The translations under genes and the position numbers were made by a program. Shown in pieces: positions 1-13,700 of a stretch of DNA of 64,000 nt; positions within the stretch are counted from its first letter, which is position 1, and the number at the start of each line of letters is the position of its first letter. The DNA is taken from NCBI RefSeq assembly GCF_040954645.1, contig NC_092804.1:145213108-145277107 (forward strand), written 5' to 3'. The notes beneath the pieces were generated by a model, which worked only from the letters and a program-made list of their open reading frames with translations, searched no databases and was not told the DNA's origin. Origin of the DNA: Diabrotica undecimpunctata. Taxonomy: Eukaryota; Arthropoda; Insecta; Coleoptera; Chrysomelidae.

Positions 1-1
1 C

Positions 2-241
2 GCGATTGGTGGATACGATGAAAACATAGAATGTGTCAAAGAAATGTCAACAAACGAATTTACACGCCCTACTCCACGTTTTGTTACGAATATTCATACG
101 CCAAACAGTTTTAAAAGGCGTTTTATAAAAAAAAAAAATACAACTAATTATACTTGGAAGCTAATTCCCATTTCACAACACAACTTCTATAAAAAAGATA
201 TTGTATTTAATAGTACATACCAAAGTTATAGCGCCGTCTGA
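2..241 (+). CDS. 3' end of an unrecognised ORF, open at the window edge
   Basis: A frame runs open from base 2 to a TGA at 239-241, about 79 codons, with a Met at 44. The peptide is basic in the middle (an RRFIKKK stretch) and ends in QSYSAV. I do not recognise it. It could be the C-terminal exon of a host gene entering from the left, or a transposon remnant. No acceptor site was identified. An AATAAA lies about 415 bases downstream near 655, which is far for a 3' UTR signal but possible. Confidence 0.25.
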   Translation, partial: AIGGYDENIECVKEMSTNEFTRPTPRFVTNIHTPNSFKRRFIKKKNTTNYTWKLIPISQHNFYKKDIVFNSTYQSYSAV

Positions 242-730
242 ACTAAAATATTTTTATCCTTTCATTGTACAAAAAAATGGACAAGAAAACAATTTTGTTT
301 GCATCTTTTATCTCGAAATTCTCTTGAAATATTATACTAATGGACATTTTCGGCACAGACGTATATATTAACATAAATGTATATCGTCGGCTGTATGAAA
401 TGAAATAATGACACAACACAAAAACTGGTAATTTTTCAAAACGGGGGTTTAAAATTTTGTGTGCCAATAATTTTATCTTATTTGTGTTACTACATGGATT
501 GGGATTAAAAAAAAATTGTTCATTTGGGAGAGCCCTAGGCCTTTAATGAATTGTAACACAGACTTTTAAATTCAACCCTTATTTTGAGTTGGCTCAGAGA
601 GGCAAAGACAAAACTGGCATTTTTTGTTATTAATATCAACTGAAAGAAAGGTTCAATAAAGAATACCACAAGTTACTTGAATGAGAAAATGTGTTTATTA
701 ACAACTATAAAAAGAACGAAATAAAAAAAG
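242..730. other. AT-rich spacer, nothing recognised
   Basis: Short frames here have no family signature. The stretch ends at the TATA that flanks the mariner insertion. It may include the far end of the element whose coding part lies at 2054-3776, because the mariner sits just beyond that element's stop codon. Confidence 0.4.
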
Positions 731-734
731 TATA

Positions 735-2024
735 CGAGGGTGGATTCATATAAAACTAGCCTTTGATAGGAAAAACAAGTTTTTTGGAATTAAATCGATT
801 TATTTCTCAACATAGTCCCCTTTTAGCTCGATACACTTGGTAAGGCGATGTTCCAATTTTTTTATCCCATCCGAATACTTGGGGTAGTACTTTTGCTCGA
901 GCTCTTCAAAATAGGCCGAAGTTTCAGCGACGACTTCATCATGTGTTGCGAACGAGCCATTTTTTTAGGTTTGGATACAGGAAAAAATTGCTGGCGGCAA
1001 GATCTGGGGAATACGCTGGGTGTTCAACCAATTCATAGCCCAATTCATGTAATTTTGCCATGGCGACGGCCGATCTTTGAGCCGGTGCATTGTCTTGGTG
1101 AAAGAGCACTTTTTTGCGTTCCAAACCGGGGCGTTTTCGACGCAATTCGGTACCGAATCGATCCAATAATGCTGCGTAGTACTCACCATTGATTGTTGTT
1201 CCTTTTTCCAAATAGTCGATGTACATGATGCCCTTCGCATTCCAGAAAACAGTCGCCATCACTTTGCTGGCCGAATGTGCACTCTTTGCCTTCTTCGGCG
1301 CCCCTTCACCGCGTTTGCGCCACTGTTTCGACTCTTCTTTGGTTTCCGGTGTGTAATAATGCACCCAGGTTTCATCAATGGTGATAAATCGGCGAAAAAA
1401 CCCTTCGGATCGCACCGTATTATCGCCAAAAGCGTCTCCGAAGTGGTCACACGTTTTTGCATTTGATCGATTGTCAGCAAACACGGTACCCATCGCGCGG
1501 GTAGCTTTTTCATGTCCAATGATGGTGAATGATGTTGTGTACGCTTTCGTAGGAAATGTTTAGGACCTCTATTAACTCGCGGAGCTTAATTCGACGATCT
1601 GCCATAATCATGTCATGAACTTTGTTGATCATTTCCGGCGTGGTGACTTCATTTGGCCTCCCGGGACGCTCATCATCAAAAACACTCGCATGACCACGAA
1701 CAAATTCAGCTTTCCAAAATTTTACTGTTGCTAACGAAGGTGCAACCTCACCATAAACTTCGTCCAAGTCGGCTTTGATTTGCCCATTCGTTTTACCCTT
1801 TTTGTGAAGCAACTTAATCACCGAACGATACTCGACTTTTTCCATTTCTCCAAAAACACAAAATTTGTTTGCTTTTGACGGCTGTAAAAAACCAAACCAA
1901 TTGTTTTTAAAACTTAAATTTTTGACAGACGTTATGTCATGAATGGCAAATGTCAACACCGAAACCAATTCGGTATCAAGTAGCGCCATCTATCAAAGGC
2001 TAGTTTAATATCAATCTATCCTCG
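735..2024 (-). mobile_element. mariner element with both terminal inverted repeats
   Basis: The left end (735-770) and right end (1991-2024, reverse complement) match over about 35 bases. Both begin CGAGG and run into a shared AAACTAGCCTTTGATAG. TATA stands on both sides (731-734 and 2025-2028), which fits the TA target duplication of mariner. The length of about 1.29 kb is normal for the family. The transposase is on the minus strand and is broken, so this copy is non-autonomous. Confidence 0.93.
800..1845 (-). pseudogene. mariner transposase, frameshifted
   Basis: Reading starts at the ATG at 1845 (MEKVEYRSV), which is preferred over an upstream in-frame ATG at 1989 because mariner proteins begin this way and 1989 lies in the terminal repeat. 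An N-terminal helix-turn-helix region (PSLATVKFW) is followed by the catalytic part with IDETW and HQDNAP, then a C-terminus ending GDYVEK and a stop at 800-802. Total length is about 348 codons, as expected. Two frame changes, near 1493-1515 and 945-965, break it. The third catalytic aspartate, normally in APSD 34 residues after the second, reads AASN here (Asp to Asn). Both facts mean the enzyme is dead. Confidence 0.92.
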
Positions 2025-3740
2025 TATATTAATACTAATAGGAAAAGTTATGACTAACAATGCTTTAAATCTCGGTAGAAATCAGCCTGAATTGGTGGAA
2101 CACAAAGTTGGTGTCCTCACAAAGGCTAGTAAGGTCTTTTTCTTCTTTTCCGTTATTGGCAGGTTGCCATGTCAGCTTTTTTTAGTACTATAATATCCAT
2201 GCTTTCTAAACGCTTTCTTGGTGATATTAACTGATCTGTATAGCTCTTGTGCAAATGAAGTTTTAAAATAGTGATGAGTACCAGAATTTTTTTACATGAA
2301 TTTCACAAATATCGTTGAAATGAAAAGTATTTCCTTTTACATATTAATTAAAATTTGTCGCTGTTTTAGTATTTAACTTTTTCAGGCCAAAAAATCATTA
2401 TGGCATAATTCGTGTACTTCGAATAGTTGTTTGCAAAGAGTAGTTCGGATTAGCATAGCGTAATAAGTCGGTAGATAAATAGGCCCTCATTAAAAAGCTT
2501 TAGTGATATTTCTTTCTATTAAAGAGTGGCAGCTGTCACCCTCATTTTGAGTATGGCCGACAACGATGACCTATAGAAGACGTTTTGAAATGGTTTACAG
2601 CGTATACTGATACATTGAAAATAGGTACTTGTTTTTTCCTTGGCCACTACAATTGTCTGAGTAAAATATGAATTTCAAATCGTCAGAATCGGTTTTTATA
2701 GATGTTTGTTCCAAATACATCAGCAGGCACGAACCAATTGCTATGACACCTTTACTGCCTTCTCCTTCGTGCCAAACATAGTAGTGCACATTTCCGAGTC
2801 CCCTTTTCTGAAGTTCATATATAGGAAAATTATATGTTGATAGCATAGATAGTATTTTGGTGGCGGTAGAGCAGCTTATAGGTCAAAACAAGAACCTTTT
2901 GTAAGTTAGTTACATTCTCTTTGTCAAGTGTTTTTAGCTCCCGGCTTAGGTTTTTCTCCTTATGCTGGTTATTATAAGCATCTTCTAGGGCTATATTGTC
3001 TTGAATGTTCGAATTTTTCTATTTTTCACAATACTGACATTGATCTTTTTTGGGGGAAAAGAATGCATAGCTAAATATATAATTAAAAAGTTTACAATAT
3101 AAACCAATTTTTACAAATTCATCATTGTCTCTTTCTCTTTGGCAAACAGCTTTATATTCATTGTAGGAGTCAATGTTTTGACTCCTTCTATAAATTTTTT
3201 TGAGGTACTACTTCGACAATAGTGACTCTCTATTGTCAGAATTAAAGAAAGGTGTTTACAAAACCTGTTCATAGTTTCGTTACAAAATGTTTTATGCATG
3301 CTATGTTTACCTCTTTGATAGTTACTTATAAAGCCAATTTCCGTGAAGTTCGAACACATCTATTAGTAACTCCAATGGTGGACGTAAAAATCTTTTGCGC
3401 ACTCTTTTTTTTTCTGATCACGGTTTTCCAAATAAAACGCATGATTATAACCACCGTTAATGCGTTATCTTTATCTGCATATCGATATGTTGGTTTAATT
3501 ATGGACATGGATCTAGTATAACTTCGTTGTTAATTTATATTTCCCATTGACCAATATTTTTCAAAGATCTGTGTTCTTCTTTGTAACGTGAATGTTTTAT
3601 CACATTTCAGTCTACATGGATTGTACGCTGGACCTAAACTGCGAGCTTGTACAAGATTACCGTTAACATTGGTGTATTTTTGGCCTGAATTTCTAAGAAA
3701 CTTTCTGACATTTCTTTTCCATTGGTCCGGATAATATTAT

Positions 3741-4410
<670 letters not shown>

Positions 4411-4620
4411 GAAATTTTAAATATAAGTGACGTCACTTTATACAAATTGTGACGTGACGATTTTTATATGAAAAATACTATACATGAATAATTTCGTGCC
4501 AGAGCTGTTCCGTGTCAAACTGCCAAACTATTATTTTTGACATTTCTTCTTTCTCTTAACCGCTATTGTCAAGTCAAGTCAAATTAACTAAGATATTTAC
4601 TTTTACGTGTTTTTACTTGT

Positions 4621-4762
4621 TCAGTTTTGTCTGTGGTTTTGTCAAAAACATATTTTTAAAAATGGAAATGTGCAATAATTTTTAAAGTGAACGTCAAGGT
4701 TAAAATTTGAAAGTCGCAACGTTTTATTTACCTATGTAGTTATAAATTGTAGGTGATAGACA
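4621..4762 (+). promoter_or_regulatory. GNPNAT1: Candidate 5' UTR and initiator of upstream GNPNAT1 first exon
   Basis: TCAGTT at 4621-4626 matches the arthropod initiator consensus and lies about 140 bases before the ATG at 4763. A short upstream frame of seven codons begins near 4662. No TATA box is obvious. Inferred from position only. Confidence 0.3.
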
Positions 4763-4777
4763 ATGGGTGCTAATCGG
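4763..4777 (+). CDS. GNPNAT1: GNPNAT1 alternative first coding exon A (MGANR)
   Basis: ATG-GGT-GCT-AAT-CGG is followed directly by a GTGAGC donor at 4778. It ends in phase 0, the phase needed by the exon at 23612. The Kozak context (ACAATGG) is good. The exon is very short, so the call rests on phase, donor and the parallel with exon B. Confidence 0.45.
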
Positions 4778-7700
4778 GTGAGCAAAACATTTTATTAATC
4801 AAATATTATTTAGGATCTAAAATTTTAATCAGAAGCCACACACAATTTTTTATGGTACCTATTCAGAATATAGTTTGATTATTGCCGTATGGTAAATAAA
4901 TATAAAATGACCGTAACATATGTTTACCATTAATAAACTTTCAAATACATAAGTCCTGTACTAATAACAATTATCTTTGAAAAATACATGAACTAATACA
5001 TAACATAAGCTGAACTATACACCAATATACTTAACACAATTATATTAAAAATATTAGATAATTACAAATATTGATACATTATGAGTTAACATTGGTAGTC
5101 AATTAATCCACAAGCTATTTCATCTCTTGTTTACATTATATATTACTAGAAATGTGTGACATCTTCAGATTCCAAGTGGTGGTTTATCTTTGTGGTCTTA
5201 GACATACTTTGATAAACTTTCTGTGGTGTCATTACTTTCTTTCTCTGTGTCACCAGTTACTGAATGTGTCTTCTGTATCTTAATTTGGTACTAGTGTAAT
5301 AAGCCAGATTCAAAGTTGTAGAGAGAAAGAGGCGGAAAGATTGTAGTAAGTACAGTTCAAACTTGTGTCAACACCCCTTTTTTTTGTTATGATTAATTTA
5401 ACTACACACTTCTCACAAATTCGTTTGTTTAGCTATTAGTTACTGTTACTCTTTCGTTGGTATACAGATTAAAATTTTGTTAGTCATGAGCCCTAGAAAG
5501 TATAAATGTTTGACGATTGTTCAAAAGAAGAAATTAATCCAAAAAGTAGAGGAAGGTGAGAAGAAAAACAATGTTTCAAAGAATTTAGGATTCCTCTGAG
5601 TACTCTCTCAATCATAATAAAGAACTAAGACAGTGTAGAAGACAAAAAGTGTCTATTAGCGGAAACTTGTTGAAGGAAAAAGCAAAAGAGTTCACATCTT
5701 CTCTAAGCATCAAAAACTTTGCAGCAAGTGAAGGGTGACTTACAAATTTCAAAAGAGAAATGGAGTTGTATTTAAAAAAGTTTGTGAGGAAAGTGGAAGT
5801 GTTGATGATGCAGTTTGCTTAGATTGGCACTGTAAATTGAAGACCTTGATTGAAAACTATGCTGCCTGAGACATTTTTAATACTGATGAAACTGGCCTAT
5901 TTTTCAAATGTTTACCGGACAAGACACTTACTTTTAAAGATGAAAAATGTCATGGGGGAAAACATAGTAAAGAGAGATTGACAGTTTTACTTGCAGTAAA
6001 TATGGACGGATCGGAAAAACTAAACTCTTAGTGATAGGAAAGCAATGAAACCACGATGTTTCAAATGTGTGAAATCGTTTCCTATGAACTATTGTGCTAA
6101 CAAAAAAGCTTGGATGACGACAGAACTTTTAAACAATTGGTTTTTAACAGTTTAACAGTTAATGGGGAAAACAGTCAAGGTCATAGTAGGTCTTCTAACA
6201 GGGCACTGTAAGCTGAATAGGCACTTGAAGCTGATGGGATTATCAGATGATAACCTGTGCAGATTCTGTCACCTCGAAGAAGAAACAGCAGATCACATTT
6301 TATGTCAGTGTGACAGTCTGGCAAATGTGCGGTTCTTTGCATTAGGAGAAGAAAATCCACCATCAAACAGCTACATGGAAGGTACAGTCTCGAAGCTACT
6401 AGACTTTATAAAAAGGGTCAGGCTAGAGAATGTTATCTAGGACTAGAGGACCACAATAGATCTGAAAAGGTCGCAGTGGAATAGGCCGAAAGGCCACCTC
6501 TCTTAATCTAATCTAATCTAACAGTTAATGGGGACATATAACGGCAAATGCGGAAAATTTTACTATTTTTAGACAATTGCACTGTCCACAACAGCCCTCC
6601 TACATTGCCCAATGTGGAACTCTACTTCTTTCCACCAAATACAACTTCCAAATTGCAACCATTATACCAAGGAATCATCCATAAATTTAAGAGGTTCTAT
6701 TGCAAAGAAATTCTTAAGCTCGTTTTAGAATCTCTCGACAAGCAGCTTACTGCAAATATCACGGTTCTGACAGCTATTTTACTGTTTGACAAGGCATGGA
6801 GAGGTGTAACAATTCTCAACTGCTTCAAAAAATCCGGTTTCTTTAAAGAAGATCAGGAAAATCTTCCAATACTTATGGATGATGAAGAACAAGCAATAGA
6901 ACCATTAGTTGACATCAGGGAGATTTTTCTGACTTTGTTCAAGTGGATGAAGATGTTGCTGTCTCAGGTTCAGTAACCGATGGCGAAATTTTATCTGCGA
7001 CAGATACGAATGAAAAAAGTAACGATGAAGATGAGTATGATACATCAGAACCTTTGGCAGAGGTGTCAGTTAATGAAGCAAGATCCTCATTCGATACCTT
7101 ACAAACCTGTCTACAAAACGAAAGTGATAAAAAAGCATTTCAGACACTTTTTCACTTAAAAAAAAAATATTCAGCAGTCTGAGCAGCAGCAATGTGCTTT
7201 GCAGCAAACTAGTATTATACAGTTCTTTCGAAAGATTGATTAATTCACATTATGAATACATAAGTACATCGAATTGTACTTCTAAACTTTTGTCATCGCT
7301 ATAGAATAGCAGTTAATAACTAATAATTTATCAACACTTAATAATTCGAAGTTTTATTTATTTTCTCTCACAAATTTCGAACCATTTGATATTTCAAACA
7401 CTCAATCACTCGTAATATTTTAAGAGTTCCTCGAGTTTCGAATTAACGAGCGTCGACTGTATTTTCAACCACATTGTCCCAAGGACCCAACATCACTATT
7501 TAAAATAATTAAATTACAGCAAACAACACTCTCCTAACGAAATGCTTCCTTAACTAAAACGCTTATCTTACTAAAACGGGTCAACGTCCACTTGTTTACT
7601 CTTAACACAGTAATAGAAACATCGAATAAATACTCTAAACCTTTCAGTTTAGTCTTTATATACTTCGAAAAGGCATTTGATTAGGCTTATGTCCAATTTT

Positions 7701-10700
7701 GGATGCACGACGTCTAATAGTGAGAATGAGAGAGAGAGAACACTCCTCTTCAGCTCCACGTATTCCTTCTTTTAGTTAATTAAAATCGATAGCTATAAAA
7801 TTACACAATTAGCGATATTAGTTTAAATCGTATGGTAAAGATTAGTTATGTCCTATTTTCTCAGTCAACGCTGGAGGTATTTTATAATTTCTATATTTTG
7901 CGTTAAATTTCGAAAAACATGGCGTCGTTAAATCGTTTACATTTAGACGATAGTGATAATAAATATGATCATATATATAAAAATAGTGATCATAAAGCAC
8001 CAGGAACGGACGGAATTTCGGCAGAATTATTAAAGCATGGAGGATCCGAACTCTGGGAAAGAATCCATTACCTAATAACATTAATATGGACGAAGGAGCA
8101 AATGCCAGAGGAATGGACAGTTGGCCTCATACAGCCAATATATAAAAAAGGAGATAAGAGGGAATGCTAGAATTATAGGCCAATTACATTGCTAAATGTA
8201 ATATACAAAATTCTTTCTGGTATAATCTACAATAGATTATTAGAATACTCCGAAAATATAATTGGTGATTATCAAAATGGATTCAGACCAAATAGAGCCA
8301 CTACAGATAACATATTCATACTAAGAACGATACAAGAAAAAGCTTATGAATACGACATAGACCTATATAATATGTATATAGACTTTAAACAAGCTTTTGA
8401 TAGTGTGAAAAGAGACAAAATGCTGGAAGACCTTTGTAATCTAGGTATACCTAAGAAATACATCAGCCTCATAAAAATGACATTGCAGGGTTCAAAAGCC
8501 GCAGTCAGAGTAGATGGAGAACTGACTCCCTTGTTTAACATCAACATATCAACCATGCTATTCAACCTAGTTCTTGAGGCAGTCATCAGAAAAACCAATA
8601 TAACCGGCCATATAAACACCAAATCAGTACAAATTACTGCATATGCAGACGATGTAGCCATCATTAGTAGGAATAAGCCACGACTAATGGAAGTGTTCAA
8701 ACAAATTGATCCTGAAGCAAGAAAAAGAGGTCTCAAAATAAACGAAGCAAAAACGAAGTATATGACAGTCAAAAGAATAACTGACAATGAAAATAATATC
8801 ACAATAGACAACTATACTATCGAACGAGTGGATGCCTTTACATATCTCGGCACAGAAATCAATCAGAAGAACTCCGTAAGTAGCGAAATTAATGCACGTA
8901 TTTCCAGCGGGAATCGTACATACTATGCTAATAAAAGATTGATGACATCGAAATTATTAGACAAAAGAACCAAAATGACTATCTACAGAACACTGATTAG
9001 ACCCGTAGTAACCTATGGATGTGAAACTTGGGTAATGACGAAAAAAGATGAAGCCCAACTCAGGACATTCGAGAGAAAAATACTGAGGAAAGTATATGGC
9101 CCGGTACAAGAGGAAGATGGCACATGTAGAATCAGGAGAAACGACGAGGTTAATGAGTTAAATGAAGGTTATGACATTGTAAGATTTGTGAAAAGTCAAA
9201 GACTGTCATGGCTGGGACATGTGCAGAGACAAAACGATGCAAAAACAACAAAGAAAATGTTACAATGGAAGCCCATAGGAAGGCGAAAAAAAGGAAGGCC
9301 CAGAACGAGATGGTTGGATGACGTGGAAGACGACCTGAAAACAATGAACATAAGACAATGGAGAAGAAGGGCACAAGAGAGATCTGAATGGAAGGACATA
9401 GCCAGACAGGCAAAGACCCATCCAGGGTTATGATGCCAAAAGAAGAAGAAGAAGATCATAAATATACTCTTTTAAAACAGTAAAGTTGTAATATTTAATC
9501 AGAGCATGATACAAATTGGGAAACATTTGATTATGAAATACATTGAAATAAATGATGAGGTGGACATAAATTCTATTGGATAAACATCGTAAAAATCGAT
9601 TTATATAGTGTACCAATAAGTTTTTCCGTCATCCAAACCCGAAACAACATTCTAATAAAGGTCCCTTCGCTAAAAGCAAAGCTGTTGATCCGTTATCGAT
9701 GTGGAACCTGCTGTTTTTTTTTTGAATGTGCTGCAGTGTATTATTTTTTATTATCATCCTTTTTCTTGCTCCATATTGTTCTGTGTGATGCTAAGGTATT
9801 CCAGTTGGAAGCACCAACTAGCATACGCAACGATAAGGATTGTAAGTTGTTTACCAGCAAAGGGAATATTCTGATGAGATGGGTAAAACACTGCTAGATT
9901 TGCTGGAAGGGAATATGTTAACAATACCAGTGGCGCACCCAGAATTTGCCTTAGGGGGGGGTTTTGAAATTTTTTTATGCTACCTTTATCTGCTATCTAT
10001 TATCCTGCCTACCAACTAAAACCACCCTCTCTTACTTGTGCGCAGTTGACTGTTGCACGTACCGTACTCTGGTAAAAGTGGGGTGGCCACTGTAAGGCTG
10101 ACGACATTTTTGGGACACTCCCTTCTCGTATCTAAATCTTATCTATTGTTCTGAAGCTATTTTCTTGTGGGATTGTAAAGTAATCACTATTTTAATGGGA
10201 ATAAGCCACAATTGAAGGTTAAAATAAGGTTATTGACGTTTGACATTAATCCAACTTGTAAATACAATACATTTTGGAGACGGCTATTGCCGTACTCCCG
10301 TTCTCCTCCGCCAATCCTCCCGGTCCAAAGCATGCTTCTCCTCCAAACCTCTCGATTCCATCGCTCTTCTAATTCTTTCATTCCATGAGCCTCGAGGTCT
10401 CCCTCTTTTTCTTCTTCCAGGGGGCTTCCATTTGTAAAGTTTTTGGGGCCAACTTCGTTAGTCATTCTCAATAGATGTCCAAACCATTTTGAACCTCTTC
10501 TTTCTATTCTGTCAATGACCGTTTCTGTAGCATTCATGTTATTTCTTATAGATTCGTTGGTCTTCCTTTCCTGCCTTGATGTTCTAGCACTTCTTCTCAA
10601 ATAATCCATTTCAACTGCCAACAATCTTCTCTTCAGGTCTGCATTAATTGTCCATACTTCAGAGCCATAACAAAGAACTGATTCAACCATGGTTTGCCAT

Positions 10701-13700
10701 AATTCTTTTTTTATTCCTTTTGGAAATGTTATGATCCCACCATAAGGAATTCAGACATCCTAAAATTTTACGTCCCTGATTAATTCGTGTTTAATTTCGG
10801 TTTCTTCCAAGCCGTTCTTAGCAATGAGTGGACCTTAATATTTAAAATTTTCCACTTGTTTGATTTCCACATCTTCGTCTATCAACGCTTCAAACCTTGC
10901 ATCTGAATTGATAACTAAGTAAATATTCTGTTTTCTTCATGCTGACTTGTAACCCCCATTTTAAATATTCTCTCTATAGACGCTTTATCATAAATTCTAG
11001 ATCATAAGAATCTTGAGCTAGGATGACTTGGTCATACGCAAAGTTCAGGGAGAACAGTATGTAATTTTCTATGGGGATTCCCATTCCCTGGCAGGGGTTT
11101 CTCCAATTTTGGAGGGCTGCCTTAATATATAAATTAAACAGTAAGGGTGACATACTGCATCCTTGTTTTAGTTCTTTAGTTATTTTTATTGGCTCTGATA
11201 GTCTATTTTCGATTTTTAGGTAAGTAGGGCTATCCCTGTAGACTTCTGTGATTATTCCTAAAAGGTATGGACTACACTCGAGTTGTCGTAAAGCTTGCCA
11301 CAATTTAAGTCTTGGAACTATATCATACGCCTTTTCTAGGTCGGTAAAGGCTAGATGTACTTCGGTACTAACCGCTATTCCTTTTTCTATTAATTGTTGG
11401 AGTATAAACAAATTATCAGTGCAAGATCAAAGATCAAAAATTCAAACGTCAATAAACTTATTTTAACCTTCAATTGCGACTTATTCCCATTAAAATAGTA
11501 ATTAGATCTTATCTCTGCCGTTAGCTCGGTTGGTGTTTCTCTTCTTCTTCTTTCTTTTTAATGACTGCTCGGATGTAATTGTGAACACTATTACATCCCT
11601 CTGTATTTCCCGTCATCTTCACGATCATCTCTCTTACAGTCACAGGGTTCATACCTATTTCTTTATACATTCTGTTTCTCTCCACTGTACATCTATTACA
11701 CTCCAGCATTGTGTGAGTAACAATGTCGGAATATTTGCAGTATAGGCATTTATCTGTATCTGTCTTTCTGAACCTATGAAGATACGCCCTAAAACAGACA
11801 ATCTACCCAGTTCCTAAGGCTCGGGATGAGCATCTTTGTCCACTGAGCAACATCTTCCTTGTTGTTCCACTCTTCTTGCCATCCTTCCATTGATCTTTCC
11901 CTTTCTTCTTTTTTTTTATAGCTGTTGTCAAATGCTTTCTTCTCCCATAGAGATGTCTCTTTTCTACTGCTAACACATGCAGAGGAACACAACCCGTGAT
12001 AGTCCACAAGGCCGCCGCAGATACAGTCCTGTAGGCGCATGCTACTCGTAACAGACTCGTTCTGTCTACTTTCTCATAAGCCTAATAGTAGGTATCAATA
12101 TCTAAATATAATGAAAAATTTTATTAATTATTGTGTATTTATACAGTAATGCAATAATTATTGTGTTCTACATATTTAAAGTGGTAATTTAATTATTCAA
12201 TTAGCGATTTGGATTTTTTGTATTGTGTGTGAAAGACAAGTTACATTTTCCTACTATTCTTTATATATTGTTTACTTCATATGTCCTGGGGGGGGGGGTT
12301 TAAGCCCCAAAACCCCCCCTGGGTGCGCCACAGCTGTAGGCGCATGCTACTCGCAACAGACTCGTTCTGTCTACTTTTTCGTAAGCCTAATATTAGGTAT
12401 CTATATCTAAATAATAATGAAAAATATTATTATTTATTGTGTATTTATACAATAATTGTTGTGTTCTACATATTAAAGTGGTAATTTAATTATTCAATTA
12501 GCGATTTGGATTTTTTGTATTGTGTGTGAAAGACAAGTTACATTTTCCTACTATTCTTTATATATTGTTTACTTTATATGGCCTGGGGGGGGTTTTAACC
12601 CCCAAAACCCTCCCCTGGGTGCGCCACAGAACAATACAGAACTAGAGATCTAAAATTTTTAGAACCCCATACAGTAGATAAAGTCAAAATTACAATTAAA
12701 AAAACAGAAAACCATAAATCCGGCAATGATGGAATTCCAGCAGTTGTTTAAACACAGCGAACAACAGATAACCAATGCCATTTACAATGTTGTTTTATAT
12801 ACAGACAAGTTACCAGAAATGTGTAAAAATATGATAATAAATTATATGGGAAATATGGGAATACGTGCTTGCCGGAGGAAGATGGATATGGACGACTAGA
12901 GAGAAATTCTTGAGTGGACTAGGACCCACGCAGGATTTCTAAGCCAGAATGATGATGAAATAATAAATTATAATTAAAAAAAAAATCGTTAAATTCTTCT
13001 AAGACAGAAAAACTGTAGAACTGTAACTTTACTGTGAAGGCATTTTAAGATGTTAATGTAAATTTCCTTTTTATTTTAGATTAATTCTTTTTTTACTGAA
13101 TGTTCATAACGGAAATCTTGAACGATCATTCTATGAATATTAAATTATGGGGAATCAAACTTTTTAGGTTAAAAAATCGGATGACGTTAACGAATTTTTT
13201 AAACAACTTTCATATATATTTTTTTATTTTTCGATTATATCTTTTTTATCAATCTTGCTTCTGGTCTAAATTCATTCAATAACTGTCCTTGAATGTACCT
13301 CCCTTTTTTATTGAAATGGGTGTGTTAAATTCTTATACTTGTTTAGCAACCGTACACATTGACTTATAATTATGATTAGTAACAAAAATGCCTTGAATGG
13401 TTTGTATAAATTTTGTTGTATAAATATTTGTATAATTGTGTCCAATTTTTAAATTAATCTTTTAATTTAATTTCTATTTGGAAGGAATTTAAACAAAAAA
13501 ACAACAAAATTTTGTACAAAAACGTAAGCGATTATTGTGGACGATCTTAATGTGTCGAATTTAGTATGAAATGATTTAGTTATAAACACTTGTTTATCAG
13601 AAAGCCCGAATCAGTAATACAATTTTACAATTTTAAGTACAATAATCTATAGTAGAATTAAAAAATTCGGTATAGAGATTTTAAACATACACAGTATACA

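Larger units (their letters stand above)
5487..7459 (+). mobile_element. pogo/Tigger-type DNA transposon, interrupted and decayed
   Basis: The coding part runs from the ATG at 5487 to about 7240. The right terminus (about 7420-7459) reads, in reverse complement, CAGTCGACGCTCGTTAATTC, which matches the usual pogo/Tigger terminal repeat, and is followed by TA (7460-7461). The left terminus was not found. A non-LTR fragment is inserted at 6169-6519. Confidence 0.8.
9928..12629. mobile_element. Composite hAT-like element with 8-bp target duplication
   Basis: The ends are imperfect inverted repeats: CAGTGGCGCACCC at 9928-9940 and GGGTGCGCCACAG at 12617-12629. AACAATAC stands directly outside both (9920-9927 and 12630-12637), the 8-bp duplication expected for hAT. 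No hAT transposase is present. The interior holds non-LTR fragments, a 62-bp inverted repeat and a tandem duplication of the right end, so it is a non-autonomous composite. Confidence 0.8.

Noticed and set aside
848..1192. Plus-strand frames over the first mariner
   Set aside because: Antisense shadows of the transposase on the minus strand.
5155..5175. A CTGAAGA on the minus strand as a further hammerhead
   Set aside because: No hairpin followed by GAAA at the needed distance.
8344..8811. Minus-strand frame of 155 codons
   Set aside because: Shadow of the reverse transcriptase on the plus strand.
7919..9479. Third alternative first exon for GNPNAT1
   Set aside because: Its donor leaves phase 2, which does not match the phase 0 start of the exon at 23612.
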